A stretch of 64,000 bases of DNA from Piromyces finnis. Taxonomy: Eukaryota > Neocallimastigomycota > Neocallimastigomycetes > Neocallimastigales > Neocallimastigaceae. A model generated the notes under the pieces. The model was given only the letters and a program-made list of their open reading frames with translations. It was not told the origin of the DNA and did not search any database. Every line of letters starts with the position of its first letter. Positions within the stretch are counted from its first letter, which is position 1. The stretch is from NCBI GenBank assembly GCA_002104945.1, contig MCFH01000021.1, forward strand, positions 434,001-498,000. Direction: 5' to 3'. The position numbers were made by a program, and so were the translations under genes. This document shows positions 33,888-48,986 of this stretch, in pieces.

Positions 33888-34342
33888 TTATTGTTGTTTA
33901 GCATACATATTAACATACATTTGAATTAAAGATTTATAACCTAATTCATCACCACAACGTAAAAGATTAGCAGCATCACAATTTAATGGACTACTTGGTT
34001 CTGGTTGAGTTAATAAGACACAAATAGCCATACAAGCAGATTGTAAAGTCCAAGCCGGTGACCATTCTGTTTTCAATAAATCAAGACAAATTTCACCAGT
34101 CTTTTTAATTATAATTTTTGTATAAGTAATTGTAAAGGTTTAATGTCAATGGAAAGATTTATATATATATATAAGTATTAACTAAAAACCTTAATAACTA
34201 AATGGATCAATTTCTTTTACCTTAAAATGAACATTTGGATGACAAATTTTAGTAACAAAACGAATTTTTGGTGGTTGGATTGGATAAGTTTTTGGTACAG
34301 AAATAGCAAGTTCAAATCTTCCACCTTATTTTTTATTTATTT

Positions 34343-34417
<75 letters not shown>

Positions 34418-35307
34418 TTATATTACATAAGATTTCAAAATTGCTATTTATATTTTATTCGCAATTCTACTATTTAAATATATAGTATTATTTGTATTAT
34501 TATTTAATACCTTTGTAATAAGAATCTTCTTGACCTAAAATAACAGCTTTCCATTCTAATAAATCATCATCACTAATTGGATGAAGCTCTGGAATTTGTT
34601 CATTTGGTGAATTTTGAATATTTTTTATCTAAATGATTCCATAATATAATTTATAATAAAATAATATAAAAAATTAAATATTAAATCTTGTATTAAATTA
34701 TTGATTTTTGAAATGTGATTTTAAAATGCAGATTTCGGATTTAAATATAAAAAAAAAAAAAAAAAAAAAAAAAATATTAATTCATTGTATGTTAAATAAG
34801 GCAAAATTGTAAATCTAATAAATTTCTTAAATCTTTATGCTAAAATAAAAGGCTTAACATATATAAGTATGTGCAATTATAAGAGTTAATGTTACTAATT
34901 TTCCTTTGAATTATAATGTTATCCTTATAATAATATAATAATAAAGATTATATTATATCTGGCTGTATATCAAAAAACAGTAATGTTTGAAATATTATTT
35001 CAATAATATCAATTTAATAAATTATTGAAAGATAACGATATATTATATTTTAATCTTCATATAAAATATTTTTATGAAAAATTCATTTTTTTATTTAATT
35101 ATTTTTTTTCCATACATTTTCTCAAAAATTATTAAAAAACATTCTACCGTTAGCATTCGTTTCTTACCTCTTTAATTAATCTAAAATAGAAAAAAATAAT
35201 AATAATAAAATAAAAAAAAGATTTAGAAAATTATAGTAAATAAAAATATATATATTAATAGCTTGATTGTCATTTAGATATTATTACCTTTTTGTAACAG
35301 TATCCAT
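33888..35307 (-). CDS. PEX4: Pex4-type ubiquitin-conjugating enzyme (E2)
   Basis: In other organisms Pex4 mono-ubiquitinates the import receptor Pex5 at the peroxisome so that it can be recycled. Five exons: 35288-35307, 35168-35180 (13 nt), 34511-34628, 34221-34324, 33888-34100; 468 nt, 155 residues, the normal E2 size. The UBC fold is complete: ISDDDLLEWKAVILG, PKTYPIQPPKIRFVTKICHPNVHF, and the catalytic Cys in TGEICLDLLK. The C-terminal part (TEWSPAWTLQSACMAICVLL, PEPSSPLNCDAANLLR) resembles plant PEX4/UBC21 and yeast Pex4 more than other E2 classes. All introns are GT-AG; the third holds a long TTTA microsatellite. An E2 is certain; the Pex4 subtype is likely from the C-terminal signature. 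Confidence 0.85.
34326..34420. repeat. TTTA tetranucleotide microsatellite in a PEX4 intron
   Basis: About 20 copies of TTTA in the intron between 34325 and 34510, just inside the 3' splice site on the coding (minus) strand. Plus-strand open frames rich in Leu-Phe-Ile-Tyr here are shadows of the repeat. Confidence 0.85.
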
Positions 35308-35608
35308 TTATTCTACTTTAATAAAAAAATAAAATGAAAATAAATAATTAAATAATTAGCATTTATTTTCATAAATAAAATAAAATAAAATATATATGTT
35401 AGGTTCTTATATATAATGAGCTTTTTAAAACTTAAAAATTAGTAATTTTTCATTTACCATTAAATAATGTAATATATATATTTCTTTAAGAAGAAAAAAA
35501 TATATATATAAAATTGTTTTATTTATATATATTAAAAAATTATATTTATAAATTTTCACCAATTAAATATTTATGGGAATTTGGAAATATAAAAATTCTA
35601 TAAAATAT

Positions 35609-35659
<51 letters not shown>

Positions 35660-35704
35660 CTTACTTATTTATTTATTTACTTATTTATTTATTTATTTAT
35701 TCAC

Positions 35705-35735
<31 letters not shown>

Positions 35736-36612
35736 CTAAAATAATCAGCATTTAATAGATATTTTATCTCTTTAACTTAGAATACAACACCAACTTATTT
35801 AGTACTATTTTTGTTTCACTTTTGTTTATAGATGTATATTTATTTTTGTTCTCTTTTTTTTTTAACTTTTGTTTTGTTTTTAATTCTATATTTTATATTT
35901 ATTTATTTTTATATTTTATTATTTTTCTAAATCAAGTAAAATAATAAAAAAAAGAAAAAAAAAAAAGAAAACATACCTAAAAGTAGGTTTTCTTTTTTTA
36001 AATTTAAAAATATTGATTTCTCTCATACATTTTAAATAACCTAATGTTTAATAAAAGAAATCTATGATTTGTTTATTTTTTTTAATAAAAAAAATTAAGT
36101 ATTAAAAACCTATCTAAAATATATATACTTTAGATAGACCAATTATAAAATAGAAATTTTATTGAATATCAAAAAAAAATGTAGATTTTATTAAAAAAAA
36201 AAAAAAGTGAATAATTAATATAGATAATACTATATATATTGTGTTAATACAAAGAAATATTAACTATGGTATAACTTTTTTTTTTTTTTCTATATTATTA
36301 TTTGAAATATTTGATTAAAAAATTAAAAATTAAAATTCATGAAAAAAATATGTATATCTATCTTTTAATGATAATGAATGAGACAAAATTATATATTAAT
36401 TGTTTGTCTCCTTTTCTATAAACATAAACTACTTTTTTGCTAATTATTTCTTTGCATGTATTTTGAATAAAAATAACTTATATCATACAACCAATGAAGA
36501 AATATATATAATGAAAATAAAAAAAATGGTATATTACTGGTTTCCTTCAAAACTTGATTTTTATAATCTTTATGACTTATTAAGCATTTAAATTATTGAT
36601 TTCCTTTATTAT
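35308..36612. other. Non-coding stretch with TTTA microsatellite
   Basis: About 1.3 kb between the PEX4 start and the stop of the Stealth gene. A second TTTA/TTTAC microsatellite covers about 35606-35742. A runs occur near 35940-35966 and 36190-36206. A plus-strand open frame at 36400-36591 has no protein-like features and is not called. Confidence 0.6.
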
Positions 36613-38954
36613 TTAATGTTTTTGTTTTTCAAATGGACCTGGTTCAGGGTACATATACTTTAGGAATGTTCTTAGTTGCTCTCCAGCTTCCGGAAAAGTA
36701 TAATCATCATTCAAATTATACATTAACAATGTTTGGGATTCCATAATTTCTTTAAATAATCTTTCATTATGTCTACAATTATCAAAAATGGCACCAAATG
36801 AAAACAATTTTTTTACATAATCTTCCCTCATAATATGGAAACCATACTTTAATATAGTTCGTACATTTTTTTTAGTTCCGTCTTCATTTCCTTCTTTTCT
36901 TGCTTCTTCAGTATTATCACTAGCATATTCATATGTCATATTATATGTTTTATCTAATTTTTCTTCAAAATCAGTAGCAGAAGCTTGAAAACGTAAATAA
37001 GAAAGCTTGGATATTGGTGGTAATATATCAAAACCATCACGAAAACGATGTGTTAATGTAAGATTAAGATATTCGCTATAAAGTCTACGTGTTGGTTCAT
37101 ATAAATCACGATAAAATACATATGGAGCATGATATAATGAATTAATTTCTATATCTTGACCGAAAAATGACTTTAAACAATGAGTTGTTATGGATTCTGC
37201 AGCCTCAAACTTTTCAGACCATGAAGTCTTAAAAGTTTCTTTATATCCAATTTTTTTATATGCATTAATATCCTTATCTACTCTACGATTTTCCATATAT
37301 ATTATTGGAAAATGGAAATGGCGTGCTGCATTTGGGTAATAAGTTTTACTAAACTTTTTCTCCTCACTCTTTTTAAAGAATTTCATTACCCGTTCACCAA
37401 TATTTAATTGTTCCATCGGATCAGTTGATAATTGTGAATCAACTTTATCCCAAATTGTAAAATCTGAACTCCACTTCTTATTTTCATATTCTTCCTTTTT
37501 AATAAGACCATCATATTCACTATCATTTACATCCAAAATATAAGGTTTTCCATAAATATCCTCCATTACAATAATTGAATCATTCTTATTTTTAATGTCT
37601 GAAGAGTTTTGGATATTTTGATTTTCAATATCATTTATCTCTTTTATTACTTCATCATCATATGCATAATGATACATTGGATCAGGCATTGGAACAAAAT
37701 TATTATAGTCTAATAAACTACGACGATATGCACGTTGTGGAGGTAAATTGTTATTATCTCTTTTCGATTCTCTTTTCTTTGAACCATACAAATAATTCCA
37801 AATATTAGTCTCTGTAATTTGTGTACCTTTTCTATAATGATTATATTTTGTTCTTTCTCTTAAAACTTTATCATTATGACTTAAATGTTTTATTAATGAT
37901 GGATTCAAATTATAAGCTTCACCACCTCCATAAAAAAATAATGATGGATGTACTGGACGTCTAAAGAAATAATCATCGTTTATTTGAATAAATTGTTCAG
38001 ATATACCTTCAATCTTATCTAAATACCATTCAATAGTAAATGAATTAAAAGTTGGATTAACATTTTCTCCTAATGAATTTTTTTCTGGCATTAATGTTGA
38101 TTGATCTATAATTTTTATACGTTCATATTCTGGATCTAACCATTCTGGAACATGATTTGGTGGTGATACTATATATATAGTACCCCTATGCCAAATTAAA
38201 TTTTTTATTAATGAACGAATTGAGTAACGAAGTTCATCTACACATCTATCACGATTATCTGGTTTAGCATTACCTCCATTATATATTGCTTTTTGTTGTA
38301 AATGAATGGGCTCAGATCCATTAATCCATGTATAAACAATAGAAATATTTGCTGCCCATTCCCATTCAGGTTCTAATTCAGGACCACGTATTCCATGTTC
38401 AACGTCATGAGCATAACGAAGATGAAATTCTAATTCTCGCATATCTGGGTAAGCATCTCTCATATTTTTATTAACATGACTAGTTTCTTGATTTAATAAA
38501 TCATTTGCCTCCTCTAACAATAACTTCATTGCTGAAGGACGTATCTCTTCTGGTATGTCTTTTAAATCACCTAATGGATAATAATTTACTTCAATATCCT
38601 ATTATTATTAAAAACAAGTATAAAAATTAATATATATATTCAAATTCTTATAAAATTTATTTAAATTATTACTTTTTGTTGTTGCCTTAGTACATGATAG
38701 TTATTTACTACTGAATCAGTTGTACTTTTTACTGATATTGTTGAGAGATATGATGATATTTCGTTAAAACGATAGTTCAACGTTATTATAAAATATATTA
38801 TTACACCACCAATTGACAATATAACCAATGCAGCACTTGCCAAACTAACTTCTTTTAATTTTGATTTTGATACAGGCTCCAGAGGCATATACTTTGTAGT
38901 TCTATGTGAACTCTTCATTTTTAAAAATCTTTCATGTATTCTATTCTCAAACAT
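36613..38954 (-). CDS. Stealth-family phosphotransferase, type II membrane protein
   Basis: Stealth enzymes transfer sugar-1-phosphates to glycans; fungal relatives include Cryptococcus Xpt1 (xylosylphosphotransferase), animal ones GNPTAB. Two exons, 38673-38954 and 36613-38598, give 755 residues. The short basic N-terminus is cytosolic and residues about 37-58 form one membrane anchor (SLASAALVILSIGG onward). This predicts a Golgi type II topology. CR1 is seen at about 178-192 (ISIVYTWINGSEP). CR2 starts near 210 (DELRYSIRSL) and contains PPNHVPEWLDP and QFIQINDDYFFRRPV, the catalytic Asp-rich part. CR3 is RHFHFPIIYMENR. CR4, with IFDNCRHNERLFKEIME, is near the C-terminus. A charged, poorly conserved insert follows CR2. 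The coding part is compact and better conserved than its neighbours. The acceptor substrate cannot be told from sequence. Confidence 0.92.
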
Positions 38955-41900
38955 TTTTAGTGTTGTATTATTTAATCTATAGTATTAAACTACTTTAAGT
39001 ATATTGTTTAAGAAAGAATTTTGAAAAAAATATTTCAAATTCTTTTATTATTACTGCTAAACAATTTTTAAATAATAATTTCCCAAATTAATTTATTAAA
39101 ATTATTAATACTGTTAAATACTTTGATTACTTATATTAAAATTTTAATACTAAATTCATTTATTTTCTGATAATCAATTAAAGTACATATTTTATAATAA
39201 GAATTTAACTTTTAAACAATTAGAAGTTTTTTTTAATTATAAATAAGTATCTATAAATAAATTCTTTTCTACTTGAATTATTTTTTGTTTTATTAACTTG
39301 CTATTTTATCTTATTTGTTTTGTTACTTAATTTATTTATTTATTGGATTACGTTCCCTTTGTATTAATTTATTTTATTTTTTTTATTTTTATTTCTATTA
39401 TTTTGTTAATATTTATTTCTACTATTCTATTTTTTTTTAATTATTTTTTCTTTTTTTAATTTAATTTTTGTTTTTTTTTTTTTTGTTTTCTTAATTTATT
39501 GTTATTTGTATTTATTTTTAAAGTATTTGTTTTCTTTCCTCTAAGTTTTCTTAATATTAGTATATTTTAAAATATAAAGATTATATTTAAAAAAAAATAA
39601 AAACATCTATTTTTTTTATATATAAAAAAAAAAAAAGAGAATTTAAAGAAAAGAAATTTATTAAAATATAAAATATAGAAAATATTCTGTTTTTTTAAAG
39701 AAAAAAAAAAATATTTAATAAGCGAATTGGACTATTATTTAAATAAATATTAAAAAATTTAAAAAAAAAAAAAAACTAACAATAAATAACAAATATAATA
39801 TATATTTATGTTTATTTATTATATATATTAATAAATATATATAATATAATTTAATATATAAAGTAATTTATTATTTTTTGATTAATATATAATTTGTACT
39901 ATTAATAATTAATAATAATTATTAAATTGAAATTGAATAGCTGTATATTATCTACTAATAATATTTATATATTATAATTATATATTATATATTAAATTTT
40001 TTTGGTTTATATATTATAAAATTATTAAAATATATTTTTATTTAACTCATAATAAATGTATTATTATATCTATTATTTATTATATTTAATTTTAAACTCT
40101 ATTAAATAATAATGTGAGTCAATATATTAAATTATGAATTAAAATTTATATATTTTACATATATAAAATATAATTTAAATACAAAAGGTAGAATATTGTA
40201 TTCAATAAAAAAATTTAAATAAAAATAAATGACCCAATATATTATATAAATGTAGTAAAAAAAATAACTGAAATTCATTTATTTTATATATGACAATATA
40301 TTGTTATATATGATTAATATGGTTAAATCAATTCTAACACATATTGTAATAATATTTCAATATAAAATAAATACTTTAACTTTATTATATATAATAGGAT
40401 TAATATATAAATGAACAGAAAAAATTACATAATAAAATATATTATAATATGCTATAATAGTATTACAAATTTATTAGTTAAACCTTATTTTGTATAATAA
40501 GTATCAATATCAACAATAATTATAAATATATTGATATATATTGATAATATATTATGCAATTGATTGCGTATATTTTTACATTTAAAATAATAATAAAGGA
40601 AAATAAGAATAATAGGATTAAATATAAAATATATAATAAAAAAAATTAAATACAAAAAATAAATTAAAATATTCCTTTAAAAGCTATAATAATCAAAAGT
40701 AATATTGGTTATTCATCCTCTATTTAGATGTCAAAAGTAATGTTTATATATGAAAAAAAAATAATCAATAATAGCTAAATAATAGAAAAAGGTAAAGTTT
40801 CATATAAATGAAAACTATATATAGAATCTAATATCATAATAAACAGTTTAAGATTTAGTACAATCTTTTTTTCTACTTTTATTTTTGAATTCTAATGGAA
40901 CAATCTATCCTATTTATGAATCTAGATTCATAATAATTCATAATATTCTAATCTATTAATGATGTACAATCATAATTTTATGTAAATTAAAATAAATTAT
41001 AGGAGAAAAACGACAAAGAAAATGAAAAACCTTTTATTTTAATGGATATATTCTTTTCTTTGTAATTGTATAATAGGGAGAGAAATGTATTATTTACATA
41101 ATAATATATTAGTATTAAGTGAAATTTTATTATTCTTTTTATTTTATATTTAATAAAAAAATATTATAATATAGCAATAAATATTAATAAAAGCATTGCT
41201 TTATATATTGATAAGACATAATATTAACTCAACTTTGATAATTATTTCCATACATTATATAACTCCATTTATTTTGCATAGGATATAGGCTTACGGATCA
41301 TAAATGGTTCAACATTCTTTATGTAGATTGCTTCAAAGAAAAATTCAGCAATTGAATTGGACAAAAGTTATTCCTTAAATTTTATTATATATTTCTTTAA
41401 TAATATATTAATAATATATATTTAAATTAAAGTAAAACTTGGTAAATTAATAAAATCAAATAAAAATTTAATTTTATTTTTTAATGATATATTATAAGTA
41501 TAATAATAATTGATGAATTAAATTAAACTACTTTTTTATATTAAAAAGATATAATTAAAATTACATTAATTTTTAATAAAAAGGTATTGTGTAACGGTAT
41601 ATTTTAATTAAAAGGAAATAAGATTTAAAGATATTAAATATTTGTGTAATGAATAAATTAGCCAATAATATTAAGTATCAATAAATTAATAATTTTAAAA
41701 TTTATTTTGAAAGTGTAAATCTTTTTCATATCATTATTAGCAAAAAAAGATAAGATTATGGTGATAGAAGATAACTCAGCTCTTAAATTGCCAACCATTA
41801 CTAACCTCTATAGCAAATATAATTTCTAGCTTACTTTAAATCTTAAGATGGGATCAATAATAAAAAAACAATAATTGACAAAAATTCAAATAATATTTAA

Positions 41901-44100
41901 ATATATTATTTAGGTAAAAGAAATTAATTTGATTTAATGAAAGAAATAACTCATATATTCTTATATAAATTTTATTTCTTCTTATATAACGGAACAATAT
42001 AAAAATAAAAAAAAGGATAAAAATATACAGAATTAAAGTTTTTTAATATTTCAAAGCAAAGATCAAAATTATCTTTTATGATATTATATTTAATATAATA
42101 ACTTTTATGTATATTATGTTTGTTCATACCTATGGTATATGTTTACTAATGTTTATCTAGTGATATCACTTGTTATATTGAAATATTAAAGCTAAAAAAT
42201 TATAAGTATTTTAAATAGATGCTGTTTTGATTTTTTGGAAGATTTTATTTTATTTCTATCCATCATTTATTCTATTAGATTTAATTAATTTTAATTAAAA
42301 TTTGTTTTAATAATATATTGAAGTAATGCGCCAAATAAATAAACTATTTAATTTTAAATATATTTGATAGGTTTAATTTTTTCTTATTTTATATCAATAT
42401 CATATATTTCATTATTATTGAAAAAAGAAATAGATTTATTAATAATAATAATTTTATAAAATAATTAATTATAAATATATGCTATATATCTATAACAGAA
42501 TGTAAAGTAATAAATAGAAATATTCGCTATTATATATTATAAACTCTATTTAATAATGAAAATATGCTATATTTTACACATAACTTTAAATTATTTTTCC
42601 AATAGTATATTATATGTATATTATAAATGAAATATTCATTATCATTTTATTACATTACATTACAATGAATTAATATAAAATGAAATTAATAAAAAGACGT
42701 ATTATCTCATTCCATCTCATTACATTACAATAATTAATTAAATACAATAAATTTAGTAAAGAATGCATAATGTAATATAATGTATTATCAAAAAAGATAT
42801 AATACAATATTTTAAAGTAATATTTATATTAAAATAATCCATTCTACATTCTACCTTTTTTTTTTTATTTACCCAATATAACAACAACAAAAAAAGTTTT
42901 ACATTTTTATGTATTAAAACTTTAATATTCTTAATCTTAACAGAGGTTATTTTAATAAAAAAAAAAAGCATACAATTAATACTATTCTTCTTAATATTAA
43001 TATCATTTAATAATCATTATCTTTAAGGATAGAAAAAATATATTCTAAATTACATTAAAAAATACTTTTTAGTTCTCTAATACTTAAGAAAATAAAAATG
43101 AATTAAAAAAATAAAGTATTTTATTTAATAGAAAAATAACTATTTATTAGATTTTCCAAATGTTATTAAATTTGAAATGTGTTTAAATTAAAGTTTTTAT
43201 TTATATATTTATTTATTTGTTTTTTTTTTTTTTTTGCATAAAATAAAAATAATTTGATTAATTAAAAATATGCTTTTTTTTTGTATTTTTTGTTTAGTGT
43301 TATTATTATTATTAATTCTTTAGTATATAAAAATAAACTATGAAATATAAACGAACAACAATAATAAAAGGCCTATCTTTATCTATAAAAAAAGAGTTTG
43401 TAATTTTTTTTTAGATATTATATTGTTTTTTATATTATATAATCAACATTCCTAAAAATTAAACCATTAATTTTTAATAATTGTAAAGGTCATTATTATT
43501 AAATTACTTAAATCATTATCAAAAAAAACATTATATAATATAATATAATAAAATAAATAAAATTAGTTTTTTTCTCATTAATATGTAAGAATCTTTTAAT
43601 TGAGCTTAAAAAAAAATATCATACTCTTTAAATAATAAAAACATTAATCCTTTTAATATATAAATAATGTATAAAATCTAAGGGTTAAGTGAATAAATAT
43701 TTTCTCATTTTATTTAAAATATTTATTATATATTTAAAATATTAAATATATAAATATATATAATATTTATTTTATATATTTATTATTGAAAATATGATTT
43801 AATATTAGTATTGGGTAAAGTACTAAATATTAATAATTATTATTTATAAGAAAAGTATTCTTGAAGTAATATTAATGTACTATATTAATTTTATATTTAA
43901 AATATGCATTTATTGTGATTTTAATTATTATTATTATTTTTAAAAAGGTGCATTATATTAATAAATATATTAATATTATTTTCATGCATATTAAAATAAT
44001 TGATATTAGTTGCTATTATATTATATGATTTTTCTTTGTAAATAATAATAGCAATAATAATAAATAAATAAATAAATAAATAAATAAATGAATGAATGAA

Positions 44101-44131
<31 letters not shown>

Positions 44132-44634
44132 AATGTATCAAAAAAAAAAACAAATAAAATTATTTAGTTTATAAAAAAAAAAGTTTTATTTTTTAATGGA
44201 TAATTATTATGATATATCAATATTTAGGTAAAAATTTTTGGAACTTTTAATTATATTACAGTTGGATATTTATAAGAATTAAATGTGAATTACTTAAAAC
44301 AATTAATTATATTGTTATATTTATTGATTTTTTTATTATTATTAAAAGAAGTTAAACGTTAATAATTTAAATTTGAAATATACATTAAAAATGCTGATAA
44401 TAGTTTAATAAAATATTGTTTAAAATAAATTAATAATGATTATATATATTTGGATGAATAAATAACTATATACAAATATGTAAATATATGCTATTTTTTT
44501 TTTTTCTTGATAAAATTATAATTTATAATTATAGATGGATATTAAATACTATTTTACTTTACGATAATAATGTATTTGTTGTAATATTGAAGCTATGAAA
44601 TAATAATATATAGCCATTGTATATAAATATGATT
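38955..44634. other. 5.7-kb gene-poor region with short protein-like relics
   Basis: The longest gap in the window. It is mostly A/T noise with homopolymers, an AAAT microsatellite (about 44060-44132) and other short repeats. Two short segments stand out as less AT-rich and protein-like: 41277-41357 on the minus strand (a 27-codon open stretch ending in a TAA just outside it) and about 41745-41832 on the plus strand. I cannot join either into a gene. A short minus-strand frame at 42753-42971 is dominated by Lys, Ile and Phe and is not called. Confidence 0.55.
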
Positions 44635-45641
44635 TTAAAACTCGTGTTCATTCATTATTGAATAAAACTCTTGCTCATTTACTATTTTGTTTTTAAATAT
44701 AAAAATAATAAAACAATAATTATAATAAAAATCATTATTAATTAATGATAAGTATTTAAATATGGCAATATATATTTTTAAAATATATCTTATTCATAAT
44801 ATATTAAAACTTAATAATAGTTACTTTCACCATCTTGGTCTAAATCAAATTCATCTATCATTGCTTGTAATTCTTCATCATCAAGATCTTCACCAATTTC
44901 TTTAGCTACTTTTTTCAAATTTTTTAAAGAAATTTTTCCTGTATTATCTTCATCAAAAAGGTGGAATGCTTTTTTCATTTCTTCCATAGGATTTCTTTCT
45001 AGTATACGTTCAACCACTTTTTTTAAATAACATTTATTTATATAAAATTTATTAGGTCAGTAATGTTTTATAAAGAAAGCAAATTATAATTAAAAACCAA
45101 GTAAACAATCAATATTAAACAATTGAATTATTTTTTTATTTAATAAATTAAATAAATGAATAAATAATAATAATAATAAAAAAAATAAAGGTAAAATAAA
45201 TTAATAGTATAATAAAAATAGTCATTTTGAATTTATATTATATCATACTTATTTTATAGAAATCATCATAGTCAATTAAACCTTTTCCATTTTTATCATG
45301 TTCTCTTAAAATTTTTAAAACTTCTGATTTTTTAACTTCAAAACCTAATGCACGCATAGCAACCTTTTTTAAAAGTTTAAATTAAAAAATAGTTATAATA
45401 AAAAATTAATTAAATATATATTATTTTAAATACTATATAGACTATAATATAATGTGCGATTATTAATAAGATTTAATACTATAAATATATATATATATTT
45501 TATTACCTTCAATTCATGGTAATCTAAAGCGGAATCCTTATCTGTATCAAATAATTCAAATGCTTCTTTAATTTCAAGTTTTTGCTCTTCGGTTGCTTCT
45601 TGTCTGAAGTTTCTTAATTTTTGTTTATATAATATAGACAT
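44635..45641 (-). CDS. CDC31: Centrin (Cdc31/caltractin)
   Basis: Calcium-binding EF-hand protein of basal bodies and spindle pole bodies; its presence fits a flagellated organism. Four exons: 45507-45641, 45249-45363, 44825-45016, 44635-44681; 489 nt, 162 residues, the usual centrin length. EF-hand 1 has a canonical loop ([12 protein letters not shown]), followed by the centrin hallmark [12 protein letters not shown]-hand 2 is degenerate ([15 protein letters not shown]). EF-hand 3 reads [12 protein letters not shown], with Asn at the last ligand position. EF-hand 4 is DLDQDGEINEQE. The third exon seems to run into a stop after the fourth loop begins, but a GTAACT donor there splices in phase to a 47-nt last exon that restores loop 4 and ends [10 protein letters not shown]. 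The typical last residues (K-T-S-L-Y) are not conserved. Confidence 0.94.
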
Positions 45642-45997
45642 TTTTCTATTTATTTATTTAAAATTATTTACAAATTTGTTATTTTTATTTTTTTTTCTTA
45701 TTAATTATATAATTAAAAGAAGAATACTTTTTTTTTTTTTTTTTATTTTTTTTTAACAGTTTTAATTAATTTTTTTAATTAAAATTTTATTCTTAATAAT
45801 AAATAAGGTTTATAAAATACAAAAAATAATTATAAAATGGAAAGAAAATTTTATAAAAATTTAATTTAAAAAATTATTTAACTGATAATTTTAATATTTT
45901 CTTTCTTTTTTCCTTTTTTTTTTTTTATTATAAGGCTTTATTTTTTTTTAAAGAAGATCATATTTTAATTATAATGATCATGTTATATATTTTACAT
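45642..45997. other. Short intergenic gap
   Basis: About 350 bp between the centrin start codon and the SMYD stop, with T runs near 45729-45756. The centrin promoter must lie here. Nothing else seen. Confidence 0.6.
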
Positions 45998-48852
<2,855 letters not shown>

Positions 48853-48986
48853 TTCAATAAATAAATCACAAGAAAAAAAATATATTTTTAAATTAATTTT
48901 TAATCTAATTTAAAATAAAAGAATACTTTCAAAAATTATAAAAAAATTTCGTGTAACATAAACATTGTATAATGATATTAGTATTT

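Noticed and set aside
36400-36591. Plus-strand frame of 63 codons
   Set aside because: Composition matches intergenic A/T sequence; no splice context, no recognisable motif.
42753-42971. Minus-strand frame of 72 codons in the gene-poor region
   Set aside because: Dominated by Ile, Lys and Phe codons expected from random A/T sequence; no family resemblance.
44811-45017. Truncated centrin lacking part of EF-hand 4
   Set aside because: The stop lies beyond a good GTAACT donor; splicing to 44635-44681 restores a normal centrin, so truncation is only apparent.
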